Source of the DNA: Mariniflexile litorale
GTDB taxonomy: Bacteria; Bacteroidota; Bacteroidia; Flavobacteriales; Flavobacteriaceae
Assembly (NCBI RefSeq): GCF_031128465.2
Contig: NZ_CP155618.1
Coordinates: 1,807,501-1,871,500 of the forward strand
DNA: 64,000 nucleotides
Reading direction: 5' to 3'
Numbering within the stretch: the stretch's first letter is position 1; each line of letters begins with the position of its first letter. Below the pieces are notes generated by a model that had not been told where the DNA came from, searched no databases, and saw only the letters and a program-made list of their open reading frames with translations. Positions 28,235-36,725 of the stretch are shown here, piece after piece. The position numbers were made by a program, and so were the translations under genes.

Positions 28235-28984
28235 ATGAAGAAATTACTATACATACTATCGTTTTTGCTCAGTCTTGGTTTATTTGCTCAAAATGAAGCC
28301 CTCTTTGAACAAGCAAACGCCTTATATAACGACGCGAAATATGGTGAAGCTATAGATAAGTACAAAACTATTTTAGACACCAAAAATCATTCAGCAGAAC
28401 TGTATTTTAATCTAGGAAATGCTCATTATAAGCTAAACAATATAGCGCCCAGTATTTATTATTACGAAAAAGCATTGCAGTTAGCGCCTAATGATGAAGA
28501 TATAAAAAACAATTTAGCTTTTGCTCAAAATATGACCATTGATGCTATTGACGTAGTTCCAGAAGCAGGTTTATCTAAAATTTTAAATAATGCAGCTAAT
28601 ACGATGACTTTTGATGGGTGGGCAAAAACGGCCATAGTTTTTGTGTTTTGTTTTGTTGTCTTATTTTTAATCTATTATTTTGCGTATTCATCGCTAAGAA
28701 AACGATTGACTTTTATAGGTAGCTTAGTATCTTTAGTCCTTATGTGTATTACTTTATTGTTTGCGTTTCATAAATTCAATTTAGATAAACGGGATAAACC
28801 GGCTATTGTCTTTGTAAAAGAAATTTTGGTAAAGAATGCACCAAATAATAGAAGTGAAGAGTCCTTTAGACTGCATGAAGGTACTAAAGTACAGGTTTTA
28901 GATACCGTAGATAATTGGAAAAAAATCAAGCTTCAAGATGGTAAAACAGGTTGGGTTTCTTCTGAAGATCTAAAAGCACTATAA
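28235..28984 (+). CDS. batE: BatE, TPR and SH3 domain protein
   Basis: Start at ATG 28235 directly after the batD stop; an earlier overlapping ATG at 28214 would spoil the signal peptide MKKLLYILSFLLSLGLFAQ. TPR repeats occupy residues 20-100 (ALYNDAKYGEAIDKYKTIL, AELYFNLGNAHYKLNN). Two membrane helices follow (about 130-180), then a C-terminal bacterial SH3-like domain (FRLHEGTKVQVLDTVDNWKKI, DGKTGWVSSEDL). This is the last gene of the bat operon; carbonic anhydrase follows after 40 bases and may be separately expressed. Confidence 0.92.
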   Translation: MKKLLYILSFLLSLGLFAQNEALFEQANALYNDAKYGEAIDKYKTILDTKNHSAELYFNLGNAHYKLNNIAPSIYYYEKALQLAPNDEDIKNNLAFAQNMTIDAIDVVPEAGLSKILNNAANTMTFDGWAKTAIVFVFCFVVLFLIYYFAYSSLRKRLTFIGSLVSLVLMCITLLFAFHKFNLDKRDKPAIVFVKEILVKNAPNNRSEESFRLHEGTKVQVLDTVDNWKKIKLQDGKTGWVSSEDLKAL

Positions 28985-29024
28985 TTGTATTTTGATGTAT
29001 CTTTAACCATAAAATTATTTCATT

Positions 29025-29651
29025 ATGAACTTAGATAGAGTCTTTCAGAATAATAAACAATGGATTAAAGAGAAGTTAGATGTTGACGCTCATTATTTTG
29101 AAAATTTAGGTGAAGGTCAAAACCCAGAATTATTATTTATTGGTTGTTCTGATAGTCGTGTTACTGCTGAAGAATTAATGGGCTTGGGTCCTGGAGACGT
29201 TTTTGTGCATCGAAACATTGCCAACATGGTAATTAGTATCGATTTAAATGTGATGTCTGTAGTGAATTATGCTGTAGAACATTTAAAAGTAAATCATGTT
29301 GTAGTTTGTGGACATTATGCTTGCGGCGGTGTAAAAGCGGCCATGCAATCTGCTGATTTAGGTATCTTAAACCCATGGTTACGTAACATTCGAGACGTAT
29401 ACCGTATTCATAAAACCGAACTGAACGCCATTGTTGATGAAGAAAAAAAATACGATAGACTTGTTGAACTTAATGTACAAGAACAATGTGTTAATCTTAT
29501 TAAAACGGCAGCCATTCAAAAAGCAGCTAGAGAGCGTGGTTTAATAGTACATGGTTGGGTATTCGATGTTCATACAGGAGAATTGATAGATTTAAAAATA
29601 GATTTTGAAAATATTCTTGAGAGCATCCGAGAGATTTATCATTTAGATTAA
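29025..29651 (+). CDS. can: Beta-carbonic anhydrase
   Basis: Interconverts CO2 and bicarbonate in the cytoplasm with a zinc site. The ligands are visible: the Cys-Asp-Ser-Arg motif in FIGCSDSRVTAEE and the His-x2-Cys motif in VVVCGHYACGGVKAAM. VHRNIANMV is also characteristic. The 208-residue length fits the Can/YadF-type enzymes. It is followed immediately by a strong terminator. Confidence 0.96.
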   Translation: MNLDRVFQNNKQWIKEKLDVDAHYFENLGEGQNPELLFIGCSDSRVTAEELMGLGPGDVFVHRNIANMVISIDLNVMSVVNYAVEHLKVNHVVVCGHYACGGVKAAMQSADLGILNPWLRNIRDVYRIHKTELNAIVDEEKKYDRLVELNVQEQCVNLIKTAAIQKAARERGLIVHGWVFDVHTGELIDLKIDFENILESIREIYHLD

Positions 29652-29657
29652 AAATAA

Positions 29658-29681
29658 AACCCACTCATTAAGTGGGTTTTT
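29658..29681 (+). terminator. Intrinsic terminator of the bat-can region
   Basis: AACCCACT (29658-29665) pairs with AGTGGGTT (29671-29678) with a 5-base loop, then T residues follow. Confidence 0.85.
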
Positions 29682-29757
29682 CATTATATAGGTTTTATAC
29701 AAAGCAAGTGTTTCCGCTTTTCTTTTGAAACAAGGGCTGTATTAATTTATTTCATAA

Positions 29758-30393
29758 TTAAAAAGTAGTTACCCCATCATTTGGTTGGTAAACATAATTG
29801 AAAGTATAGTACCTCTCTGTCCCGTTAAATGCATTAGGATTATCTGGTGCATCTTTATAATAGCTAACTATTTCCATTTTAGCGTATTTTCCATCATATG
29901 TTTTTAAAACCAAGACTTTTCCTGGAGTTGGAGTAATTAAATGGTTTGGTTGTCCTGAATAAGTGTACCAATCTGAAAAAACATATCCTTCATTTGAGTC
30001 TTGCTCTAAAAGATTGGTGTTAACCATTTCTACATTTTCAAAAGTATTATTTACAATATAGCCGGATACATTTCCTATTCTTTCAGGCTCATCCATTGTT
30101 CCTAATGTTGTTCCTCCATTTATAATAATCGAAGTGCCTCTAAAGGCTATATCCCATTCGGTTTCACTTGTAGTTGTTTGTCCTGTTGAGAAACTAAACT
30201 TTGTGAAAGCACCAGAGATATCTTCTCCCGAACCTTGACCACCAGATTGGGGTGCATATAAATTAGAATAGGTTTGAGATTCAACTTCTAAAAGAGGTTT
30301 GTCATCGTCATCAGAGCAAGAAGCAAAACCTGCAAAAAGTATTACTAATACTAAAAGTTTTATTGTTTTATTTGCAAAATTACTGGTGTTCAT
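29758..30393 (-). CDS. hmuY: HmuY-family heme-binding lipoprotein
   Basis: Start at ATG 30393 gives a clean lipoprotein signal (KLLVLVILFAGFASCSDDDD); an upstream ATG at 30426 is open too. The mature part shows the HmuY family features: TKFSFSTGQ..., SETEWDIAFRGTSIIINGG, a central KVLVLKTYDGKYAKMEIVSYYKD and a terminal YTFNYVYQPN. In Porphyromonas HmuY is a surface hemophore that hands heme to HmuR. The gene is downstream of a TonB receptor by 19-50 bases, the expected hmuR-hmuY order. Heme ligands cannot be assigned from sequence alone. Confidence 0.85.
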   Translation of the reverse strand: MNTSNFANKTIKLLVLVILFAGFASCSDDDDKPLLEVESQTYSNLYAPQSGGQGSGEDISGAFTKFSFSTGQTTTSETEWDIAFRGTSIIINGGTTLGTMDEPERIGNVSGYIVNNTFENVEMVNTNLLEQDSNEGYVFSDWYTYSGQPNHLITPTPGKVLVLKTYDGKYAKMEIVSYYKDAPDNPNAFNGTERYYTFNYVYQPNDGVTTF

Positions 30394-30444
30394 TTTGTGT
30401 TCGTGGTTTTTCTTTGTTAAGGTCATCGTGTTTATATTTAATTA

Positions 30445-32529
30445 TTAAAATTGAATGTTCAGTTTTCCGTAAATTATTTGTCCTGAAATATTGCTAATGT
30501 TTTGAGTATCGGTAAATCCTAAAACATTGTCAATTCCAAAACCAAGTTGATACTTTTTATAAAGTGTTTTATTAATGGCAATATCCCAAATAGTGTAGCC
30601 TTCAACAAAAGCATCATAACGATCTAAATAGGTATTTCCGTTAGTATCATATAATCCATATTTGCTTCTGTAAGTACCGCGTAGGTTAGCGTCTAAATTC
30701 CATTTAACGACATCATAAAATATTTTTACATTTGCCATGTGTCGTGAGCGATTGTAGAGTCCGAAATAATCATTTTTATCTAATTGAAATGACGAAGAAC
30801 TGGGTGTTTCCCGCGCATAAACATTTCCGTTTTTAAAGTTATCTTCAGCACTTTTGTCTTTAGCAAATAGCAATTGATAGCCCCCTAAAATTTTTATATC
30901 GTTATTAGGCTTCCATATCGTATTAAATTCTAAACCTTGTGTGTAAACTTTATGGATATTGTAATAGCTAAAAACATTTTGACCATTTGTTTTATTGGCT
31001 ATAACACGTGTATCAATTAAATCGTTTATGTTATTTCTAAAAATGTTTAAGTTGAATTTTAGTAAAGTCGTAGGGTTATAATCTACACCAACATTATAGC
31101 TTACTGAGTTTTCTGGTTTTAACTCGTTTTCAAATTCTAAAAGTGGGACTATACTATTGGCTATTTGACCTTCAGATTCTAATTCAGGCATTTTTGTACT
31201 AACTGCGTTGTATCCTAATACCGTATAGCCTACCGTTGCATTGGTAAAATCGAAATATAATTGCCTAAAATCGGGGGCTTTAAAACCATAACCCACCGAA
31301 CCTTTTACAGCTAATTTTTTAGATAATTTATAACGAATTGCTGCTTTTGGGCTAAATTGTGATTGGTACTCGCTGTGATTGTCGAAACGTGCACCCAGAA
31401 TGACGTTTATATTTTCATTTGGATTGGTATCGTATTGTAAATATGTATAAGGTGAATTAAACTCAGGATTTATTGAAAAATCTGTCCTTTTTAAGGCTTC
31501 ATGATTCCAGCCTAAACCACCTATAAAGGAACTTTTTTCGTTTAAATTGTAAGTGGCTCTAATTTCAGGACGTATCATTAACTGATTAAAATCACTTTCA
31601 CTAAAGAGTGAATCATCAGTATTATTCAAATATTCATTTGCTTTATAACGTGTTGCATAAAACTCAAAATAACTGCTCCATTTTTTACTATACTTATGGC
31701 TTAATTTTAAATGCGTATTCCATTCTTTTATATCGCTTTCTCCTTTTAAATCTTCAGAAGCAACGTAATCTTGTTTTTGAGAAAAATATCTCCCAGAAAA
31801 AAACAAGTTTGTTTTCTTATTAAAATGGTAGGTAAGTTTAGAGTTTAATGTGTAATTATTATAAGGTTCAACCGTATTTAAAACATCATTTTTATTTAAA
31901 TCATAACCATCACTATAAAAACTATTTACAAATGTACTTATGGCAAATTTCTCCTTCTTATAGCTTAAATTCAAACTACTATCATAGGTGTCAAAACTTC
32001 CAATTCTAGAATTCAAATTACCATTTAAGCCCTGTTTCGGGTTATCAGTAATAATATTTATAACACCGCCAAGAGCATCACTACCATACAAGCTCGAAGA
32101 GGCTCCTTTAACAATCTCTATTTGTTTTATGTTGCCAACTGTAATTCTACTAATATCTAAGGTGCCCGCAGAACGCCCAATTAAAGGCGCGCCATCAATT
32201 AAAATAAGCGTGTACTGTGAATCTAAACCTTGAAGCTGAATACCTTCACCACCTCCAAAATCGGGTACAGTAATAAGACCGGTTTGTTCATTTAAAATAT
32301 CGCTTAAACGAAGTGAGTTAACGCTTTGAATTTCTTTTTTTGATATCAATTGAACAGGTAGAGGTAACGAGGATAGCTGTCTTACCGTCCGGGTTGCTGT
32401 TACAATAATTTCCTCTAAAGTTTTAAGTTCTACTGAGTCATGGGTAGCACTTATTCTTTCTTGTGAAAAAGAAATACTACTAAAAAAAATTATAAAAAAG
32501 ATGGGAATATTATTTTTATTTAGACTCAT
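30445..32529 (-). CDS. hmuR: TonB-dependent outer membrane receptor (HmuR-like)
   Basis: A 694-residue receptor with signal peptide, a TonB-box-like ETLEEIIVTATRT segment, a plug domain (SLRLSDILNEQTGLI ... GIQLQGLDSQYTLILIDGAPLIG, VKGASSSLYGSDALGGVINI), and a 22-strand barrel ending in GQIIYGKLNIQF with C-terminal Phe. Linked to hmuY and lacking a CarboxypepD-like N-domain, it fits a heme or iron importer and not a SusC glycan importer. The upstream region carries a perfect -7 box and an inverted repeat. Substrate assignment to heme rests on the neighbour. Confidence 0.9.
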   Translation of the reverse strand: MSLNKNNIPIFFIIFFSSISFSQERISATHDSVELKTLEEIIVTATRTVRQLSSLPLPVQLISKKEIQSVNSLRLSDILNEQTGLITVPDFGGGEGIQLQGLDSQYTLILIDGAPLIGRSAGTLDISRITVGNIKQIEIVKGASSSLYGSDALGGVINIITDNPKQGLNGNLNSRIGSFDTYDSSLNLSYKKEKFAISTFVNSFYSDGYDLNKNDVLNTVEPYNNYTLNSKLTYHFNKKTNLFFSGRYFSQKQDYVASEDLKGESDIKEWNTHLKLSHKYSKKWSSYFEFYATRYKANEYLNNTDDSLFSESDFNQLMIRPEIRATYNLNEKSSFIGGLGWNHEALKRTDFSINPEFNSPYTYLQYDTNPNENINVILGARFDNHSEYQSQFSPKAAIRYKLSKKLAVKGSVGYGFKAPDFRQLYFDFTNATVGYTVLGYNAVSTKMPELESEGQIANSIVPLLEFENELKPENSVSYNVGVDYNPTTLLKFNLNIFRNNINDLIDTRVIANKTNGQNVFSYYNIHKVYTQGLEFNTIWKPNNDIKILGGYQLLFAKDKSAEDNFKNGNVYARETPSSSSFQLDKNDYFGLYNRSRHMANVKIFYDVVKWNLDANLRGTYRSKYGLYDTNGNTYLDRYDAFVEGYTIWDIAINKTLYKKYQLGFGIDNVLGFTDTQNISNISGQIIYGKLNIQF

Positions 32530-32546
32530 TCTATATAAATTTGTCG

Positions 32547-32554
32547 CAAATATA
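32547..32554 (-). promoter_or_regulatory. -7 box of hmuR
   Basis: TATATTTG on the minus strand (read on plus as CAAATATA) matches TAnnTTTG exactly, 18 bases before the hmuR start. Confidence 0.55.
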
Positions 32555-32564
32555 TATTTTATTT

Positions 32565-32581
32565 TTATTTAATCTAAATAA
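32565..32581. promoter_or_regulatory. Inverted repeat, candidate iron-repressor operator
   Basis: TTATTTA-ATC-TAAATAA is a perfect 7-3-7 palindrome lying just upstream of the hmuR -7 box, between the -33 and -7 positions, and also 51 bases from the divergent DUF6607 gene. The location is where a repressor would act on both genes. Which regulator binds is not known. Confidence 0.5.
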
Positions 32582-32631
32582 GAATAGAATTAATTTAAAA
32601 TATTTTTAACAATAAATAAACCAATTTTAAA

Positions 32632-33543
32632 ATGAAACAATTAGCATTAGTATCCATTTTTACATTAACAATGTTGCATCATATGAATGCACAAAACAAA
32701 AAGTCTCAAGACCAAAAAGCAATCAAAAGTATGTGTGGTTGTTATGAAGTGAGCTTTAATTTTGCCGAAACATTTCAGTATTCAAAAGATTCAACATATC
32801 AAGCATCTACAGTAAAACACGATGGTGCATTGGAGTGGGTTGAACTATTAGAAGATGCCGACAACAAAATTGTAATGCAGCATTTATTAATTGTTGGCCC
32901 TACGAATAGGCAACATGTTATTAAACATTGGAGACAAGATTGGTTGTTTGAAAACACCAACTTATATACATACAATGCCGACAATAAATGGAATTATGTG
33001 AGTCTACCAAAAGCCCAAGTAGAAGGACAATGGACACAAAAAGTGTTTCAAGTAGATGATAGTCCGAGATACGAAGGTTCTGCTACTTGGATTCATGCCG
33101 ATGGAAAAAGTTATTGGGAAAACACAACAGATGCACCTCTACCAAGACGTGAGTACACCAAACGTAGTGATTACAATGTAACCGTTAGAACCAATAAGCA
33201 TGAAATTACCAAAACAGGTTGGATTCATGACCAAGACAATGATAAAGTCATTAGAAAAGAAGGGATGAACGATGTTATTTTAGCCCAAGAAAAAGGGTTG
33301 AATATTTACACTAAAGTAGATGACAATAAATGCAAAGTAGCTCAAGACTGGTGGAAAACTAATCATGAACCTTGGAAATTAGTTCGAAATAAGTGGGAGA
33401 CCATTTTTAATAAAAAAGCAAATTTATCTTTAGAGGAAAAAGTAGAAGATAAAGCATTATATACACACTTATTTTCAAAAGATTTTTCAAATAAAGAAGA
33501 GGATATTAATAACATTATTGACGCATTTGTAAAGAAGCCTTAG
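32632..33543 (+). CDS. DUF6607 family exported protein
   Basis: A 303-residue protein with a signal peptide (LALVSIFTLTMLHHMNAQ). The mature part opens with KSMCGCYEVSFNFAETF, and Trp-rich stretches follow (HWRQDWLFENTNLYTY, KWNYVSLPKAQVEGQWTQKVFQVDDSPRYEGSATWIH). I recognise the pattern as DUF6607, which often sits next to HmuR/HmuY genes in flavobacteria. Here it is divergent from hmuR and shares the operator region, so a heme-related role is inferred. No catalytic motif is evident. Confidence 0.72.
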   Translation: MKQLALVSIFTLTMLHHMNAQNKKSQDQKAIKSMCGCYEVSFNFAETFQYSKDSTYQASTVKHDGALEWVELLEDADNKIVMQHLLIVGPTNRQHVIKHWRQDWLFENTNLYTYNADNKWNYVSLPKAQVEGQWTQKVFQVDDSPRYEGSATWIHADGKSYWENTTDAPLPRREYTKRSDYNVTVRTNKHEITKTGWIHDQDNDKVIRKEGMNDVILAQEKGLNIYTKVDDNKCKVAQDWWKTNHEPWKLVRNKWETIFNKKANLSLEEKVEDKALYTHLFSKDFSNKEEDINNIIDAFVKKP

Positions 33544-33602
33544 CGGAGTCTAAAGTTAAAATAAATGAATTGTATTAAGCTTAATTTAAATAATTATATG
33601 AT

Positions 33603-33956
33603 ATGTGCCATGATTTAAAAACACTAGCAAAAGTAAAAAGCGGAGAACTTGCGTTTTGCGAAACTTGCAATATCTACCACTTAGAGTTTAACAATATATA
33701 TTGTGAGCTTAGTGCAATTCATTTTAAAAAACTAAAAACATACGTTCAAGAAATTGATATAGACTATTGGGAACAAAAATATGCTTATACAAATATTAAA
33801 CGAAAAATTCCAATTACAACCGCATGTCAAAATATTGTGCTCATGTTTAACCGACAAGAAGTAGAAGAATTAAAAGCATTATTTTATAATAAAAGTAAAG
33901 GCCAAGAATATTATTTGGGTGTAGATGATATTGATTATATGTGCGTATTAAATTAA
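33603..33956 (+). CDS. Small DUF6686-like protein
   Basis: A 117-residue protein without signal or membrane segment. It begins MCHDLKTLAKVKSGELAFCETCNIYHLEFNN, with Cys residues at 2, 19 and 22, the latter as CETC. The remainder reads like a small alpha/beta domain. It resembles a family called DUF6686, from memory and with moderate certainty. It follows DUF6607 by 59 bases in the same direction and may belong to the heme locus. The CxxC pair could bind a metal, but that is speculation. Confidence 0.6.
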   Translation: MCHDLKTLAKVKSGELAFCETCNIYHLEFNNIYCELSAIHFKKLKTYVQEIDIDYWEQKYAYTNIKRKIPITTACQNIVLMFNRQEVEELKALFYNKSKGQEYYLGVDDIDYMCVLN

Positions 33957-33966
33957 AAGACGTTTT

Positions 33967-34509
33967 CTATATATCTGTATGACTTGTTTCTGCATCTTTA
34001 TCTTCCAAATCGTCACCAATGGGCTTACCATTCACAATTAAATTAGGAAAAATTAAAGGGATAATAGATTTAATAGGTTGGTAAAGCACTGAACTCTCTT
34101 TGTCTGCTTCTGTAGTATAAAGAATGGTAGCATTCATTTTTTCAAATACAATAAGAACAGCACTTAATATTACTGTTATTTTCAATCCACCAAAAAAAGC
34201 ACCCAATAATTTATTGAAAAGACCAAGAGCCGCAAAATCAGCAATTTTTGTTAAGGCTTTTCCAGCCAAGGCAATTGCAAAAACAATGAGCATTAAAGTG
34301 CCAACAAAAGCCACAATATTTACGGTGTTTTCGTTCCAATCAACTTTTTCTTTTAAAAATTCCGAAGCAAAACTACTAAAATGAAATGCACCATAAACGC
34401 CGGCAACTAAAGCCACCAATGATGCTATTTCAACAAAAAATCCGCGCCAAAACCCCCTTACTAGTCCAAGAACTAAAAAAGCTAATAAAATAATATCTAA
34501 AACATTCAT
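33967..34509 (-). CDS. CvpA family membrane protein
   Basis: A 180-residue protein with four hydrophobic helices and the CvpA/colicin V production opening MNVLDIILLAFLVLGLVRGFWRGFFVEIASLVALVAG. The C-terminal 45 residues are polar and acidic. In other bacteria CvpA supports envelope integrity; the molecular function is unresolved. It is convergent with the DUF6686-like gene (10 bases between stops). Confidence 0.9.
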   Translation of the reverse strand: MNVLDIILLAFLVLGLVRGFWRGFFVEIASLVALVAGVYGAFHFSSFASEFLKEKVDWNENTVNIVAFVGTLMLIVFAIALAGKALTKIADFAALGLFNKLLGAFFGGLKITVILSAVLIVFEKMNATILYTTEADKESSVLYQPIKSIIPLIFPNLIVNGKPIGDDLEDKDAETSHTDI

Positions 34510-34527
34510 AAATTAATTCAATTTAAA

Positions 34528-34568
34528 CAAATATAAAATAATAGTCACACTTAGGTTTATTAACTTTG
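34528..34568. promoter_or_regulatory. Divergent -7 boxes for cvpA and the next gene
   Basis: On the minus strand TATATTTG at 34528-34535 lies 19 bases before the cvpA start. On the plus strand TAACTTTG at 34561-34568 lies 34 bases before the 34603 start. Both match TAnnTTTG. -33 elements are not clear. Confidence 0.4.
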
Positions 34569-34602
34569 AACTTTTAAAACTTTAAACTTTTCAAGTTAAT
34601 AA

Positions 34603-34959
34603 ATGTCTAGAGACGAACAACTAAAAGAACGCTGGGAATTGGTAGTAACCAAACTATCCAATCAATTTGCCGATGGAGACACCCTCGATCTGGATGCTAT
34701 TATTTATTTAATTGGCGTACAAGAATTAGGACAGTTTGACCGAGAGTTTAAAAAAGACCAAAAACTCGATTTAATGCACATTGCTATTTGCAAAGTACTA
34801 ACTCCTTATGGCTATTATGAACTCGATTTTGTTGATGCCGAAGGCTGGCCACATTACAAAACCATAGAAACCTTACCACATTTAAAAGCAGGTGAACAAA
34901 GTGTTTTAATGAAAGAAGCCATTGTAAACTATTTTTTAGAAACCGAGTATATAAATTAG
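34603..34959 (+). CDS. Conserved flavobacterial protein of unknown function
   Basis: A 118-residue soluble acidic protein (SRDEQLKERWELVVTKLSNQFADGDTLDLDAIIYLIGVQELG). There is no signal peptide or recognisable motif. Charged helices in the first half are followed by LTPYGYYELDFVDAEGWPHYK. It sits alone between divergent cvpA and pheS, and its 3' end is followed by an interspersed palindromic element. I cannot assign a family. Confidence 0.75.
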   Translation: MSRDEQLKERWELVVTKLSNQFADGDTLDLDAIIYLIGVQELGQFDREFKKDQKLDLMHIAICKVLTPYGYYELDFVDAEGWPHYKTIETLPHLKAGEQSVLMKEAIVNYFLETEYIN

Positions 34960-34964
34960 TCTTT

Positions 34965-35050
34965 GGGCGTTACCACAAGGGTCGGGCTTTCGCAAGTCGC
35001 TTCCCGATGAAAAATCGGGAGAGCTCCAACAATTGCTCAATCCCTAACGC
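34965..35050. repeat. 86-base Bacteroidota interspersed palindromic element
   Basis: The element starts GGGCGTTACCAC and ends CAATCCCTAACGC, with GCGTTA/TAACGC as inverted ends. Internally TCCCGAT (35002-35008) pairs with ATCGGGA (35014-35020). I recall closely similar GGGCGTTACC...TCGGGCTTTC...CAATCCCTAACGC units between genes in many Bacteroidota genomes. Function unknown; here it lies directly upstream of the pheS promoter. Confidence 0.75.
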
Positions 35051-35068
35051 AAATTCCGTAAAAAACAG

Positions 35069-35093
35069 TAAATTTGCCAACATTTTAAGGAAG
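35069..35093 (+). promoter_or_regulatory. -7 box and ribosome-binding site of pheS
   Basis: TAAATTTG (35069-35076) matches the -7 consensus. AAGGAAG (35087-35093) is an unusually good Shine-Dalgarno for this genome and fixes the ATG at 35096. Confidence 0.5.
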
Positions 35094-35095
35094 TT

Positions 35096-36115
35096 ATGAT
35101 AGACAAGATAAAAGAACTCATTGCAGAAGCGGAAACCTTTAAAGCACAAACCAAAGAAGAAGTAGAAGCTTTCAGAATAAAATACTTAGGTAAAAAAGGA
35201 TTGTTAAACGACTTTTTTGCCGAGTTTAAAAATGTTGCTAATGACCAAAAAAAGGAATTTGGTCAAACCATAAACACCCTTAAAAAAGTAGCCGAAGAAA
35301 AAGTAAATGCCTTAAAAGAAGAACTTGAAAGTAAAGAAGAAGTAAAGGGCATTTATGGTGATTTATCACGTCCAGGAAATCCTATTCAAATTGGTGCACG
35401 CCACCCCATTTCTATAGTAAAAAATCAAATTATAAATATCTTTTCTAACATTGGTTTTAATGTGAGTGAAGGTCCAGAAATAGAAGACGATTGGCACAAT
35501 TTTACAGCTTTAAATTTGCCAGAATACCATCCAGCACGCGATATGCAGGATACCTTTTTCATTCAAACGAATCCAGATATTTTATTGCGTACACATACTA
35601 GTTCAGTACAAGTACGTTATATGGAAAACAACCAACCGCCTATTCGTACCATTTCACCAGGTCGTGTCTATCGTAACGAAGCCATTTCGGCACGTTCACA
35701 TTGTTTTTTCCACCAATTAGAAGGATTATATATTGATAAAGATGTGAGTTTTGCCGATTTAAAACAAACCCTTCAATATTTTACGACCCAAATGTTTGGG
35801 AAATCTAAAATACGCTTACGCCCGTCATACTTTCCATTTACAGAACCAAGTGCCGAGATTGATGTGTACTGGGGTTTAGAAACCGAATCTGATTACCGTA
35901 TTACCAAAGGCACTGGCTGGTTAGAAATTGGTGGATGTGGTATGGTAGATCCTAATGTTTTAGAAAACTGTAAAATAGATTCTAAAGAATATTCTGGTTT
36001 TGCTTTTGGTGTGGGAATAGATCGTATTGCCATGTTGCTTCACCAAATAAATGACATTCGTTTACTAAGCGAAAATGATGTGAGGTTTTTAGAGCAGTTT
36101 AAAAGCGCACTTTAA
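35096..36115 (+). CDS. pheS: Phenylalanyl-tRNA synthetase alpha chain
   Basis: Catalytic subunit that activates Phe and charges tRNA-Phe together with PheT. The N-terminal coiled coil (about residues 1-85) is followed by the class II core: motif 1 HPISIVKNQIINIFSNIGF, motif 2 around RVYRNEAISARSHCFFHQLEGL, and motif 3 GFAFGVGIDRIAML. The 339-residue length is standard. pheT is not adjacent; the next gene is on the opposite strand, so the two subunits are encoded separately here. Confidence 0.97.
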   Translation: MIDKIKELIAEAETFKAQTKEEVEAFRIKYLGKKGLLNDFFAEFKNVANDQKKEFGQTINTLKKVAEEKVNALKEELESKEEVKGIYGDLSRPGNPIQIGARHPISIVKNQIINIFSNIGFNVSEGPEIEDDWHNFTALNLPEYHPARDMQDTFFIQTNPDILLRTHTSSVQVRYMENNQPPIRTISPGRVYRNEAISARSHCFFHQLEGLYIDKDVSFADLKQTLQYFTTQMFGKSKIRLRPSYFPFTEPSAEIDVYWGLETESDYRITKGTGWLEIGGCGMVDPNVLENCKIDSKEYSGFAFGVGIDRIAMLLHQINDIRLLSENDVRFLEQFKSAL

Positions 36116-36122
36116 AACAAAT

Positions 36123-36608
36123 TTAATCAACTTTTAAAAAGAATCTGTCACTAGCTAAAGGACTCCATTTTCTTTCATGTGGATACTCAGACATGTTTGT
36201 TGACACATAAAAAGCACCACCTATTTTGCTCCAGTCAACTACTTTTGCTTTTACTTTAAAAATATGATAACTGGTGCCGTTATTTATAATTTTTGAAGCA
36301 TCAGAAATTAGCCGATGGGATTTTTCACTAGAACCATTATTAAAACCAATATTTAATATGGCTTGTTCCTTAGAAATCAAACTATATGTAGCTATTACAG
36401 AAAATTCATAAATAGAGCCATCAATTAAATTTTTTATAGGAGTTACTGAAACTATTTTCATAGCATCTTTTCCTTCAGAAAGCATATCGTTTAATGCTTT
36501 TTCTATTTTTTCATTTATCTCTTCACTAACATCTAATGAAGTGGTTGTTTGTGCTTCTGTAAAAGAAATGAAAAAGCTAAAAAAGAATAATACTGCTAAT
36601 TTCTTCAT
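36123..36608 (-). CDS. Secreted protein of unknown function
   Basis: Start at ATG 36608 gives a 161-residue protein with signal peptide (MKKLAVLFFFSFFISFTEAQ). The longer open frame to 36653 runs into the -7 box and is rejected. The mature part is a plain beta-rich domain (IVSVTPIKNLIDGSIYEFSV..., HIFKVKAKVVDWSKIGG) with no recognised family. Single-gene unit convergent with pheS. Confidence 0.7.
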   Translation of the reverse strand: MKKLAVLFFFSFFISFTEAQTTTSLDVSEEINEKIEKALNDMLSEGKDAMKIVSVTPIKNLIDGSIYEFSVIATYSLISKEQAILNIGFNNGSSEKSHRLISDASKIINNGTSYHIFKVKAKVVDWSKIGGAFYVSTNMSEYPHERKWSPLASDRFFLKVD

Positions 36609-36650
36609 GAGGAGTATTTTAGTTGTATTCAGTTTAATAATAACCACACA

Positions 36651-36681
36651 CAAACTTAGTGTATTATTTCTTACAAAACAA
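36651..36681 (-). promoter_or_regulatory. Promoter of the secreted-protein gene
   Basis: On the minus strand TTG (read CAA at 36679-36681), 20 bases, then TAAGTTTG (read CAAACTTA at 36651-36658), both matching the Bacteroidota -33/-7 pattern. The implied transcript begins near 36645, so translation must start at 36608 and not at 36653. Confidence 0.6.
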
Positions 36682-36725
36682 ATGTGCTTTTGGAGTTTTT
36701 TTATTTAACATTTATTTAACTTCGT

